DNA from: Tritrichomonas musculus
Taxonomy: Eukaryota > Parabasalia > Tritrichomonadida > Tritrichomonadidae
Direction: 5' to 3'
DNA: 64,000 nt
NCBI GenBank assembly: GCA_039105265.1
Contig: JAPFFF010000065.1
Span: forward strand, 124,001-188,000
The translations under genes and the position numbers were made by a program. The notes beneath the pieces were generated by a model. It was not told where the DNA came from. It saw only the letters and a list, made by a program, of their open reading frames with translations, and ran no database searches. Positions 19,165 to 29,121 of this stretch are shown here, piece by piece (within the stretch, counting starts at the first letter, position 1; each line of letters starts with the position of its first letter).

Positions 19165-22100
19165 ATGTTTACGATTGAGCAGAGCGGACACATAACAAAA
19201 ACAAATACCATTGACGGATTGATTAACGAATACATTAAAAGATATGTCGATAATTATGTTATCAAAGGTGATTCATCGAACGGAAACGTAGGAGGTTCAA
19301 ACGGTCATGGAATCACTGAGGAACAATTGAATGAAGCTGTTAACGGATTGCGTGATTATGTTATCAACAATTACGCTTTATCAACTGATATACCTGATGA
19401 CTTGATTAATGAAGAATCGTTGACGACAAAAATAAATGAATCACTGAAAGGATATGCACTGAAGAGTGAAATACCAGAAGTACTCAAAAATAGTGAGTTA
19501 CAATTGAACATAAAAGAACTATTACCAGACGAAATGTTTCAGAAATTGATGGCTGAAGATGTTAAACCATTATCAGCTCAAGCATCAATGTGTTTAACAA
19601 GTATAGCAGCTAATGAAGGTCTTCAATCGGCTTTGGATGTTTGTGCCGAACGATATGTTCCAAAAGATGATTTGAAGAATTACATCACGAGAGATAATTT
19701 GAATGTATCAACTGAATACACAATTGAAATCAAGACATATATGTTTCCTAATATAGGTCCAGTACCAGAAGAATATGAAGAAAACGGAATGGATACATCT
19801 CACGTTTTACCGTTCAAAGAAGGAACACATTTGGTTGGTTATAAATTTGACAATAGTGGTAATATATTCCATTTTGATATCAGATTCAAGACAAATGAAT
19901 TATATGCTGATGATGAATATAACGTTAAACAACATGAAGCTGAAGGATTTGAAAGTGAAGGTGAGTATTTTGAATTAGTGTGGGATGAAGTTAGTGGAGC
20001 AATTTATGATAGATATCAATACCTTCCAATAACAATAACATTAGCAGAAACAGAAGAAAGATTAGCATTGAAGAGTGATATACCTGAACCAATTGATTTG
20101 ACACCGTATTATACTAGTGCACAAGCTGATGAGAAGTTCGTCGATGAGGATGAATTGGCTTATGAATTGGATAAGTATGAAACGAAAACAGTTGCAGAAG
20201 GAAAATATGCAATGAAGAGTGAAATCCCAGAAATTATTGAGGGTCAAACAACAATTCAATTCGAAATCGTCAATAATACAATTCCTGATTTGGATTACAA
20301 CACATATCATGAACTGATTGAGCAATACGGGTTGGATATTGTTTCATCAAACAGTTTTTATACGGGTCATTATGTTCATGTAGACTATTCGTACAATGAC
20401 GATGATGACGATAAACCCTCTCAGATAATGCGTATCGAAGGAAGTGATTCAAGTATTTGGTTTTTGTATGACAGCCATGAATTAATCAATCCAGGAACTG
20501 GCGATACACCAGAAGTTTTATCGTGTTCAATTACCAAAACTATCGAACCAACAGACAGAAACGCTTATTCAGCTAGATATGTGTCGAACACTTATGCTTT
20601 GAAGACGGATATACCAGAACCAGTTGACTTGACACCGTATTATACTAGTGCACAAGCTGATGAGAAGTTTGTTGATGAAGATGAATTAGCTTATGAATTA
20701 GATAAATATGCATTGAAAACAGATATACCAACAATTCCAACTGATTTGGTTAATGAATCTGCATTGAATACTGCATTATACGGAACTGAATTGAATATTG
20801 AATATCCTGCGCCAGTTCGTGATTATATATTTGTAAAACCATACTTGCCAGAAACCGATATACATGTGATATTTGATGTTAATTGGGGTTCTAACAAGGA
20901 TTACATTAACAATATTCAGCATTTTGATTTGATATTCAAGCCTTATGAAAAATATAAGAGGGGGTATAGAATGATGTTAGATAATGGATTATCTATTGTA
21001 TGGTATGACCGTGGTGAATTTATGGTGTATAATTCAAGTGGCAATACTCAATGGTTAATCAATGTCATTAGAGCTCAAATCGAATCACCATTCATTAAAA
21101 CTGCAAATGTTGTTGATGAAAATCCAGAACGAATCACAATTCAATGTACACAGAATGATAGTGGTTGTGTAATCCCAGATGATGATGTAAGGAAAGTATT
21201 CACTACCGAAACTATTATCGTCAAATTCAAACGAAATGCTGATGATGCATCATATGAAGAAGTTGAATACGAATACAGTTTATTTAAGAGTTTGAATATG
21301 ATTTACAAATCAACAAGCAATGAATTAATAAATATTAATTATAATACCCATATCGTTTCATTGAGAGCTGAGGATGATACACTAACCAATATTTATGATG
21401 CAACTATCACATTAATCAGCATCCGACCTGTGAATGATGATATGATTACTTCGGTGAAATATGTGAATGATAACTTTGCACTGAAGTCAAACGTCATAAC
21501 AGAAGAACAACTAATAAAAAAATGTGCTATTGATTGCGGACCGATTACAGAGGGCGGTGAAATATCAATTCATTATCTAAAACTTGAAGATAAGGTAATT
21601 AAACTGGAATACGTAGTAGGTGATTATGCGCTATGTTTGGAAATAAGAATATTATTCTATGATACAACTGGAAATCCTCACAACATTGTTCTTGTATTAC
21701 ATCAAAGAACTGTGTATTTTGACAATTTCAAATTCCCATTCTATTATGAAGACACTGTTGATATAACATCAGGAAGACCCCTGACATATAATTTCCCAAT
21801 AAGTGGATATTCTTGGACAACTACTCAGGAATTATTAGATGCTAAACAAATATATGCAAGACAAATCATGTCCCGAGGTTATTTAGCAAAATATAAGGCT
21901 GCTATTTACGGTGCACAATCAAACACAACAATCACACATTACTCACCGATTGAATCATCAATGAACTCTGTTAGTGATTTCGTTGTTGGTTCTCCTGTGT
22001 ATATGACAGGTAAGGTTTACAAACATGTTGGTGATGAATGGAAACCATCAACAGCTGATGATACAACTGATTGTATTTGTAGTGTAAAGACATCAGGAAC

Positions 22101-22362
22101 ATGGAAAGAGTATGTCGGCATATGTGTGAGAATCGATGATAAAAATAAATGTATCACATTCGCAAGTCATGGCGATTACATTTGCAAAGTTAATGATTCA
22201 TCATGTTATTCAATCGGTGATGAGGTGTTTATCGATAATGAAGACAATAAGCTGAAAGTTCTTTCAGGAGAGACAGCAATAACATCAAAAATAAAACGCA
22301 TGACTGTTGGAATCATTACAAGTATCATTGATGAAAGAACATTAGCTGTATTCAAAGAGTAA
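19165..22362 (+). CDS. Maverick phage-tail-fibre-like repeat protein (1065 aa)
   Basis: The protein is built from repeated modules. Short units of the form 'YALK(T/S)(D/E)IPE' recur at least eight times, as in phage tail-fibre and trimeric-adhesin proteins. A longer unit starting DLTPYYTSAQADEKFVDEDE occurs twice (nucleotides about 20098-20178 and 20632-20712). Between the modules lie beta-rich stretches. The C-terminal 130 residues form a separate compact, Cys-containing domain with no repeat. It probably makes a fibrous trimer. A receptor-binding or surface role is inferred. It is divergent from the 852-aa gene with a 22-bp gap. Confidence 0.7.
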   Translation: MFTIEQSGHITKTNTIDGLINEYIKRYVDNYVIKGDSSNGNVGGSNGHGITEEQLNEAVNGLRDYVINNYALSTDIPDDLINEESLTTKINESLKGYALKSEIPEVLKNSELQLNIKELLPDEMFQKLMAEDVKPLSAQASMCLTSIAANEGLQSALDVCAERYVPKDDLKNYITRDNLNVSTEYTIEIKTYMFPNIGPVPEEYEENGMDTSHVLPFKEGTHLVGYKFDNSGNIFHFDIRFKTNELYADDEYNVKQHEAEGFESEGEYFELVWDEVSGAIYDRYQYLPITITLAETEERLALKSDIPEPIDLTPYYTSAQADEKFVDEDELAYELDKYETKTVAEGKYAMKSEIPEIIEGQTTIQFEIVNNTIPDLDYNTYHELIEQYGLDIVSSNSFYTGHYVHVDYSYNDDDDDKPSQIMRIEGSDSSIWFLYDSHELINPGTGDTPEVLSCSITKTIEPTDRNAYSARYVSNTYALKTDIPEPVDLTPYYTSAQADEKFVDEDELAYELDKYALKTDIPTIPTDLVNESALNTALYGTELNIEYPAPVRDYIFVKPYLPETDIHVIFDVNWGSNKDYINNIQHFDLIFKPYEKYKRGYRMMLDNGLSIVWYDRGEFMVYNSSGNTQWLINVIRAQIESPFIKTANVVDENPERITIQCTQNDSGCVIPDDDVRKVFTTETIIVKFKRNADDASYEEVEYEYSLFKSLNMIYKSTSNELININYNTHIVSLRAEDDTLTNIYDATITLISIRPVNDDMITSVKYVNDNFALKSNVITEEQLIKKCAIDCGPITEGGEISIHYLKLEDKVIKLEYVVGDYALCLEIRILFYDTTGNPHNIVLVLHQRTVYFDNFKFPFYYEDTVDITSGRPLTYNFPISGYSWTTTQELLDAKQIYARQIMSRGYLAKYKAAIYGAQSNTTITHYSPIESSMNSVSDFVVGSPVYMTGKVYKHVGDEWKPSTADDTTDCICSVKTSGTWKEYVGICVRIDDKNKCITFASHGDYICKVNDSSCYSIGDEVFIDNEDNKLKVLSGETAITSKIKRMTVGIITSIIDERTLAVFKE

Positions 22363-23005
22363 ATCAATTGATTGATTTTCATTTTATTTTTGTTCATTTA
22401 TTTATTAATTCATGATTTCAATACATATCTGGTCAAAGAAGAATTTTTCTTCAGAAAAAGTTCTCGAAAAATTTTTCGCTAATATTGCTATAAATGTGTA
22501 AACCAATATAGTATATAACCATTTAAATATAAATCTGTAAATGAAAACTATTATTATACGGCAATGATATGGCATGATGGGTATTGCGTCTACAGAGACC
22601 TTGTAAAGGTGGTAGGTTCGATTCACATACATGACACTTTTCTGTATTATTTTATATATTATCCTAGAAAATGTAGAAAGCAACCGCTGGATTCGAAAGA
22701 TAATAATATAAGAGAGGCAGAATGTACAACCCGTATACATTAAAACAATTCATGAAAAAAACTATTATAAATGGTTTCCCACAAAGAACCGTCAAAAAAC
22801 TAAAAACACTTTAACGTGTTCCCACAAAGAACCGTCAAAATACACCGTACTCTTTACATTAATAATCTTTATACATATTACTTTAATAATAACACTGAAT
22901 GACGGTTCTTTGTGGGTTTTTGCCCCGAAGTTCTATATTTTTTTTTGTTCAATCAGTGGAGTACAAAAATAAAAACATATAAATGTGTCATTTATTTTTA
23001 TTCAT
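22363..23005. other. Maverick non-coding region with palindromes and repeats
   Basis: This 640-bp stretch between two genes is as AT-rich as the host intergenic DNA. It holds a 14-bp perfect palindrome CGAAAAATTTTTCG (about 22465-22478), A- and B-box-like words (22570-22581 and 22615-22625), and three perfect copies of a 16-bp word (see the repeat entry). An ORF on the minus strand (22405-22740) is hydrophobic but overlaps these features and is not credited. It could be a control or replication region of the element. Confidence 0.5.
22778..22916. repeat. Three copies of CCCACAAAGAACCGTC
   Basis: The 16-bp word is perfect at 22778-22793 and 22821-22836, and its reverse complement GACGGTTCTTTGTGGG is at 22901-22916. 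Two direct copies and one inverted copy within 140 bp resemble binding sites for a dimeric or multi-site protein. The GACGGTT core is shared with the iteron-like cluster of the outer element (9175-9287). Confidence 0.8.
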
Positions 23006-23770
23006 TCATGATTGAAATTGATTGAAATATTCATCAATGAGTGTGTGTAATTGTTCCAGCCGTTCATTCTTTATTATAATGTTGCAACCATTGATGGTAT
23101 AATCATTACGAGGGAAGTTGTTCTTGACAAGTTCTTTAATGTCTTCATTTGGTGTCATTGCAATAGGCAAATTATTTTTGAAATAGAATCTTTCATTATC
23201 ATTGTTATGTGTTGATACAGCTCTGAATGTTCGCTTGTTTCTTCTCACAAGATGAAGAATTGTGTTTTCAGCATCATTGGTTTCTTTCCAAATCAAATAC
23301 TTGTAATTGTGTTCTTTGTTAGATGGTACGAGCCGTGGTTTCTTTTGTTGTATTTCTTCAACCAATTGTTGTCGTTCATGTTCAAAATGAGAATCAAGTA
23401 ATTGTGCAATAAATATTGCATATTTTCTACTTGCCCAACAAGCTATATCATTAACAAGTAATCGATGAATATAAGTTCCTTTTAATTCATTTGATAAATT
23501 TGGACGATTTTGTATTAATTCTTGGTCGGTGCAATTTTGCATAGACCGCAATTCATTAAGAATTTCGTGTGTTTCATTTAAATTAAGCCATCTTGTTGGT
23601 TGCTTCTTTGATTTACAAGCTGTTATGATTGATTGCATCTGATACATATCATCTTGTTTTGAATGAATGATTCTCAAACGCTGATTGTATTGAATATATT
23701 CATAATCATTGTTGATTGGTTGAGTTGTGGCGTTTGTGTTTGTGGCTGTGTTTGTTGTGTTGCTGCTCAT
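23006..23770 (-). CDS. Maverick KilA-N domain protein (254 aa)
   Basis: The block at about residues 60-130 (WLNLNETHEIL, then KGTYIHRLLVNDIACWASRKYAIFIAQLLDSHF) fits the KilA-N DNA-binding domain, known from large DNA viruses, phages and Trichomonas. After a Glu/Gln linker comes a second globular block (about 150-250, YKYLIWKETNDAENTILHLVRRNKRTFRAV...), reminiscent of the C-terminal domain that follows KilA-N in several insect-virus proteins. The N-terminus is Asn/Thr-rich and disordered. It probably binds DNA and regulates the element's genes; the role is inferred. Confidence 0.75.
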   Translation of the reverse strand: MSSNTTNTATNTNATTQPINNDYEYIQYNQRLRIIHSKQDDMYQMQSIITACKSKKQPTRWLNLNETHEILNELRSMQNCTDQELIQNRPNLSNELKGTYIHRLLVNDIACWASRKYAIFIAQLLDSHFEHERQQLVEEIQQKKPRLVPSNKEHNYKYLIWKETNDAENTILHLVRRNKRTFRAVSTHNNDNERFYFKNNLPIAMTPNEDIKELVKNNFPRNDYTINGCNIIIKNERLEQLHTLIDEYFNQFQS

Positions 23771-23946
23771 TGTTTGAATTGCTGATAAAAAATTGATTTA
23801 AAAATAAATCAAATCAAAAATAAATGATTTTCAAATGACTTCTGGTTAGTCGGAATTCCGACCGACCCACTTTCATTATTGATTTCACGACTGGTAATAT
23901 TCTACCACTCACATTTTGGTCTGGCAATTTTCTGCCATACCTGCAT
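23771..23946. promoter_or_regulatory. Three small palindromes between polymerase stop and KilA-N start
   Basis: A perfect 14-bp palindrome GTCGGAATTCCGAC lies at about 23849-23862, and two imperfect hairpins follow (TGGTAATATTCTACCA and TGGCAATTTTCTGCCA, about 23894-23937). They sit 3' of the polymerase gene and 5' of the KilA-N gene. They may act as a terminator, processing site or operator; the function is inferred. Confidence 0.4.
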
Positions 23947-26900
23947 TTAATGATTCTCAATGAAATAATCCTTTGCAGTGAAACCATTGACATAAGGACA
24001 ACAACAATGATTTGATAATACTAACATTTTTGAATGTGCTGCTGTTAAAGCATTTTTGATAACAGTTATTTTACTCATCAGTTGTGAATTTAATTGAAGG
24101 TTTATATTCTTTCCTTTCATTATTGATTGTTTTTCAATGACATTTTTGTAATCACTTGATTTGATGTTGTTCTTCTTCAATGAAACACCTTTGAGCTTTA
24201 ATGAAATTGTTTTGTCATCTGACCAAATCGTATAACACTTGGCACATAAAGCAATTTGATTTGCTCCGAACTTTTCTACACAGCATCCGAGAATCTTTTT
24301 CTCATCATATACATCATTGATTGCAGGGTTTGGCATGAAGCTATAAATGTGTTTGTCATAAAATGTTTTGTCTTTGATGACGTAATCAAACAACTGGTCA
24401 ATCGGTTTATTCATATCACCAGCGATAGACATGTAAAGGCTATCTGTATCAACCGAGTTGAAATGAACCTTATTCATGTCAATGCATTTGTATAGAAAGT
24501 CATAAAGGAAAGTCAAATACCAGTATTTCGCATTGTCTAATGTCCAAAATGATTCCTGAAGACATGTATTACATTTGAATGAATGAGGTTGTGATTGTAT
24601 CAAATAACAATCATTTGACAATTTACATCCATTGCGATAAGTATCGGATGCTATCAATTGAAAGGCTTTATTTTTATCAACAATTCTGACTTTATTGAAG
24701 TTCTCTGAATTCATACCGTCATATCCGTAAGATCCGTTCATGCTAATCTTGTAAAACTTTTCGTTCCCGTGTGCCTTTCCTGACAATATATCTTGACGCT
24801 TCTTCATAAACTCACAAACAAATTGATTGAATCCGTCATGAGCTTCATATAAACTTAAGCTCTTAATGTCATCAACTATAAGTCCGTGGTCAATTAAAAA
24901 CCATAAAAGGTAATTCGAGAACGTCATAAATGTACCGCATGTATCAAGCAACATTGTCAGCTTTCTTGTTTCTTTATCTGCTGAATTCAGTTTATTGTCT
25001 TTCATGTATTTGTACATATAACTTCCAATCGTTTGTTCATCATTCATTATATTGATATTTCTAAACACAGGGGGAAAGTTAATCAAATCGTTGATTTTAT
25101 TCTTTGGGCATCTTAATTTGACTTCAGCTTTGAATATAAACTCAGGGTTTGCATCAAATCGCTTCTTTGATTGAATGATATTCATTGCAGCATTGAATAC
25201 CTTTTCATTCTTGTTTCCATCTTCATCATAAACATCAAAGCGTTTTATAAATGAACCAGGCATGTACATGATTCCTCCGTGATAGGGATTGAATGAATGT
25301 TTTACTGAACTGAATGAAGAGGGATACAATGAATTGAAATCAATACCAGCAACATGAGAGACAGTGTTTGAAGTGTCATAGCTGATGATTCTGTCATTGA
25401 TAGCATCATATTTGAGTTTATTGATTAATGTTTGACCTCTGATGTTCACTCGATGAAGTACATTTGATAAACCTCCCGTTATATTCTCTCTCAAGTTGTA
25501 GTATTCTTTTTCATCTGTTATGAGTGTGGGAAGGTGATGGAGCTTGCAGAATTTCTTCAATTGAATCTTTGTTCTTGTTATCTTTTCGTCATCTCTTTGT
25601 CTCAAACGATTACATTCAGCGCAAGCCAACAAACAGTTATCAATCTGATGTCCTTTATTGTTATCTATTCGGTCAAGTGTTGGTTTGTTGGTATGAGTAA
25701 AGTGTTCACCACACAAATGACATTTACCTGTTTCATTTGATTCATACAATTTCATGAAAGCATCAAAATCCTTTTCACTAACACATTTTGATATATCACG
25801 TTGATTTTGATTGGATTGGTTATGTTTCATGTCTTGTTTTCGATAGTTATCACATTTATTTAACCACCATTTCATTGTTGGTTTGAATGTATTCATCTTG
25901 TTGATGATTTCATAGTCGTTCTTCGGATTAAAATCTTTGTAAGCAAGAGCATATTTGATACATGATGCGTTCTTTGACAATGAAAGATTGCTAATCAAAT
26001 CAACTTTATATTCAGCATTCATTTGAATAAGGTTGTCAATAGGATTAATCATCATTTCAACATCATTGTCATTGTATGATAACAAATAATCCCAACGTGT
26101 TGCAAACCTCTTTGAATCAATCAAATACTCTTCATAATCAGCTTTTGTTAATGGATTCTTTTGATTGAGATAACTGTAGAAGTCTTCATATTCAAATGGT
26201 TCACTCTTTGACAACACTTCATTATAATTTTCACTGTTGATTGCTTCATAAGGAAAGACACCTTTCGAACTGTTAGATATACCGCCAAAATCGATTCCAA
26301 ACTGTTTGAGTGTTCCTCCAGCAACAAATGCTTGTGCGTCAATGAACCTCAATCGAATAGGGTACTTTGATGATTTCAATATGAATTGTTTCAATGATGT
26401 AGCTGTTCCAATCATTCCGCTATCGATTGACCAATGATTTTTAATCAATTGCTCTTTGAATAAGTTTGAATCAAATCGTGATGAATTAAAACCGAACACT
26501 GTTATTGTTTTCAATGATGTATCTATTTTATTGAGTTCTTCTTCCGATTTATCTTTAATAAAGCTCTTCAAATGATTCAATTTATCAACATACACATCAC
26601 AGCCAGCAACAAATAACCATTCAATCCATTTGGCAATGAATTCATTTGTTCGTATATCAAAGTTCTTTGTTATCAAACCTTTATCAAGTTTCACACATGA
26701 TGAAACACTCAAAGGAATCAATCGAGAATTGATAACTGATTTATTACTGACTTTCTTTTCAATCTTTTGCTCCATTGTTTCAAAATCATAAGTGATATAA
26801 TGAATTGTTGGCTTCCATTCAAGTTCATATGAAAGACAATACAAATAAACAGGATTGTTTAAGATATGTGGACAGTATGGCAATGCTTCTCGTGAAGGTA

Positions 26901-28491
26901 TGAAATCCTTTTTGAATTTACCATCACATTTCTTGACATGGTTGTTGAATCTATCCATATGTTCATGACCTTTGTGAATGTATGAACCACAATGAGGACA
27001 AATATGAATATTTGTTAATGCTTCAGCATTGATGATGTACATTATGTGAATTATCTTATCCTTTGAATACAAGAGAGCTGAAAACGTTTTGTTTGATTCG
27101 TCTGTGTTATGCCATTGGTCTTGTAAATCGAAAAAGCCTTTTTTATCTGTTTCAGTTTGGTTGTATTCATAAATGTTGACATTGATGTTATGATTCTTCG
27201 CTGATTCTTTCATTTCTTCAATTGTGATTCCTTTGAAGGTGTTGATTAATTGTTTTGCTGCTTTTGAAGGCTTCTTTGTATAACTCAAACCGTGTTCATC
27301 ACATAATATTTTCTTTGCTGCTGCTGTTCTGTCAGAGATTTTAAATGTTCGTGTTTCGATAAGTTGCTTATTCAAACAACAAGCAAGGAAACGATACCAA
27401 CACAAACAATCATCAACGTTATCAATAATGATATATTTATTTTTAATGAATTCTTTTGGTAAATCATCAATCTTACCTGTTATCTTAACGACTCGTGAAA
27501 TTGTAAACGAAACAGACCAAACGATACATAATTTGATGTTTGAAGCTGTAGTTTCATATTCATGAATCTTTGATTCAATATACAGTTTAACTTTGTCAAC
27601 ATCTTTACTCTCTCTAACTATTATCGGAATTGATGATTTATAGTTCTTCCATTTGATTTCACTTGCTTCATACGTATATCTTTCGTTTTCATTCTTGGGC
27701 GGTATCTCAAATATGCCTGTCAATTGAAAATATATTTTGAACGGTTTCACTTCTTGTTTAAACACTGTCTCAGTTAAATATTCATTGATGTCTTCAATTG
27801 ATGAAACTCCGTTTTTGTAATATATTTTGATTGGTTCTTTACTGTCTTCATCTAATCGTTCAACCTTTTCACTATCATTTGGGTATTGGTCAATGAAATG
27901 ACTGCATGCTTCGACGGCTTCATCAAAGTTTTCAGGTTCATTGATTATGAAATATGAATCATGTTTTGAATGCACACCTTTATAGCCAAACTTTTTGATG
28001 TATTCAACCAATTCAGCATTTTCATTGTTGAATCGAATGTCTTCATATCGTTGTGGCAGTTTGTTTGTCTTTGGTGGTAATGGTCTCAATAATATATTTT
28101 CAGATTTAATTAATTGAAGGGCTTTGTTGAGTGCATCATGAGCAATTTTAATGTTGTCCTCGATTTGTTTTTGTTTTAGTTTTTGTTCATCATCTTGTTC
28201 TTCTTCTTCAAATTGTTCCTCTTCCTCCTCTTCTTCTTGTTCTTCTGCTTCTTTTTTCATTCTATTGACGAAAGCTAATATTGTTGTATCATTGATTCTA
28301 TCACCTTCATGTTCTCTAAAACCGAATGAATTCAGATAATTTTCTAAGATTGATTTGAAGTGTTTAACATCATAATCACTAGGTTTAGATGTTGACAAAC
28401 GAGGTTTTAATTGAAGTTCATTATTGATATACCTGATTTGTTCAATAACAAATGATTTGGTATATTTTTGATAGTAATAACGAGAACTCAT
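23947..28491 (-). CDS. Maverick protein-primed DNA polymerase B with OTU-like and HNH domains
   Basis: This 1514-residue protein carries, in order, an acidic N-terminus with a Glu-rich run (about 80-100), an OTU-like block (about 355-480, DDCLCWYRFLACCL), a zinc-finger-like CPHCGSYIHKGHEHMDRF (about 497-520), the 3'-5' exonuclease motif YDFET (about 568), an HNH nuclease-like block (about 921-967, CHLCGEHF ... LDRIDNNKGH ... LLACAECNRLR), polymerase motif A DFNSLYPSS (about 1050), motif B KISMNGSYG (about 1250) and motif C DTDSLY (about 1347). The polymerase and exonuclease motifs identify the family that replicates Mavericks. The HNH insertion between exonuclease and palm is unusual. The ORF appears open throughout. 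Confidence 0.88.
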   Translation of the reverse strand: MSSRYYYQKYTKSFVIEQIRYINNELQLKPRLSTSKPSDYDVKHFKSILENYLNSFGFREHEGDRINDTTILAFVNRMKKEAEEQEEEEEEEQFEEEEQDDEQKLKQKQIEDNIKIAHDALNKALQLIKSENILLRPLPPKTNKLPQRYEDIRFNNENAELVEYIKKFGYKGVHSKHDSYFIINEPENFDEAVEACSHFIDQYPNDSEKVERLDEDSKEPIKIYYKNGVSSIEDINEYLTETVFKQEVKPFKIYFQLTGIFEIPPKNENERYTYEASEIKWKNYKSSIPIIVRESKDVDKVKLYIESKIHEYETTASNIKLCIVWSVSFTISRVVKITGKIDDLPKEFIKNKYIIIDNVDDCLCWYRFLACCLNKQLIETRTFKISDRTAAAKKILCDEHGLSYTKKPSKAAKQLINTFKGITIEEMKESAKNHNINVNIYEYNQTETDKKGFFDLQDQWHNTDESNKTFSALLYSKDKIIHIMYIINAEALTNIHICPHCGSYIHKGHEHMDRFNNHVKKCDGKFKKDFIPSREALPYCPHILNNPVYLYCLSYELEWKPTIHYITYDFETMEQKIEKKVSNKSVINSRLIPLSVSSCVKLDKGLITKNFDIRTNEFIAKWIEWLFVAGCDVYVDKLNHLKSFIKDKSEEELNKIDTSLKTITVFGFNSSRFDSNLFKEQLIKNHWSIDSGMIGTATSLKQFILKSSKYPIRLRFIDAQAFVAGGTLKQFGIDFGGISNSSKGVFPYEAINSENYNEVLSKSEPFEYEDFYSYLNQKNPLTKADYEEYLIDSKRFATRWDYLLSYNDNDVEMMINPIDNLIQMNAEYKVDLISNLSLSKNASCIKYALAYKDFNPKNDYEIINKMNTFKPTMKWWLNKCDNYRKQDMKHNQSNQNQRDISKCVSEKDFDAFMKLYESNETGKCHLCGEHFTHTNKPTLDRIDNNKGHQIDNCLLACAECNRLRQRDDEKITRTKIQLKKFCKLHHLPTLITDEKEYYNLRENITGGLSNVLHRVNIRGQTLINKLKYDAINDRIISYDTSNTVSHVAGIDFNSLYPSSFSSVKHSFNPYHGGIMYMPGSFIKRFDVYDEDGNKNEKVFNAAMNIIQSKKRFDANPEFIFKAEVKLRCPKNKINDLINFPPVFRNINIMNDEQTIGSYMYKYMKDNKLNSADKETRKLTMLLDTCGTFMTFSNYLLWFLIDHGLIVDDIKSLSLYEAHDGFNQFVCEFMKKRQDILSGKAHGNEKFYKISMNGSYGYDGMNSENFNKVRIVDKNKAFQLIASDTYRNGCKLSNDCYLIQSQPHSFKCNTCLQESFWTLDNAKYWYLTFLYDFLYKCIDMNKVHFNSVDTDSLYMSIAGDMNKPIDQLFDYVIKDKTFYDKHIYSFMPNPAINDVYDEKKILGCCVEKFGANQIALCAKCYTIWSDDKTISLKLKGVSLKKNNIKSSDYKNVIEKQSIMKGKNINLQLNSQLMSKITVIKNALTAAHSKMLVLSNHCCCPYVNGFTAKDYFIENH

Positions 28492-28535
28492 TTTATGATA
28501 TAATTAAAAAAATCAAATTATTTGAATTTTGAAAA

Positions 28536-29084
28536 ATGTTAAATCAAAAAAAAATAATTCAGGATTTTTATTTCATTGAAATGACAGAATTAATAGAGAT
28601 ATTGAAACATGTTGATGCAATCCGTCATTTGTTAACGATATTGATTGCTAAATCAGATGACCATGAAGCTTTCAGGAACCTTGTGAATAATGTTTCATTT
28701 GACAATGACAATAATGATTCATCATCAGATGAAGAAAATCTGCCCCATTTCTCTAAACAAAATAGTTTATTGAATGATATAACACCAAAAAGTGATAAAC
28801 CAAAACGTTCCTTATTCAATTCATCAAAGTTCTTAAACGCTCATGAACGTGAATTAGTTATGCAGTTCCTTGATGAAGAACGAATGAATGAAATTAATAA
28901 GTTGCCAGCACATAAACAAGCATCATACACAAAACTATTAATCAAAAAGCATTTAAACATAGATATATCAACGTACATGGTTAACAAGATTCTCACATTG
29001 AAAAGGCAACAGACTCATGACAATGATGATGATAACAATGATAACAATAACAATAACAATCAAAGAAGACCGCAATTGATTTGA
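28536..29084 (+). CDS. Maverick unknown protein (182 aa)
   Basis: It is divergent from the polymerase gene with a 44-bp gap. It has a helical N-terminal part (MTELIEILKHVDAIRHLLTI), a Ser/Asp/Glu-rich central segment, a helical block (about 95-150) and an Asn/Asp-rich C-terminal tail. The codons for MTEL at about 28580 may be the true start. I recognise no family. Confidence 0.55.
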   Translation: MLNQKKIIQDFYFIEMTELIEILKHVDAIRHLLTILIAKSDDHEAFRNLVNNVSFDNDNNDSSSDEENLPHFSKQNSLLNDITPKSDKPKRSLFNSSKFLNAHERELVMQFLDEERMNEINKLPAHKQASYTKLLIKKHLNIDISTYMVNKILTLKRQQTHDNDDDNNDNNNNNNQRRPQLI

Positions 29085-29121
29085 ATTCATTGAATCATTT
29101 GAAGTTTTATTTTTGGTTTAA

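Noticed and set aside
22570-22645. Functional tRNA gene
   Set aside because: A- and B-box words are present, but the T-arm and acceptor stem do not pair and no sensible anticodon context emerges.
22405-22740. 111-codon hydrophobic ORF on the minus strand
   Set aside because: Low-complexity Ile/Tyr/Phe-rich translation of AT-rich DNA, overlapping palindromes and box-like words.
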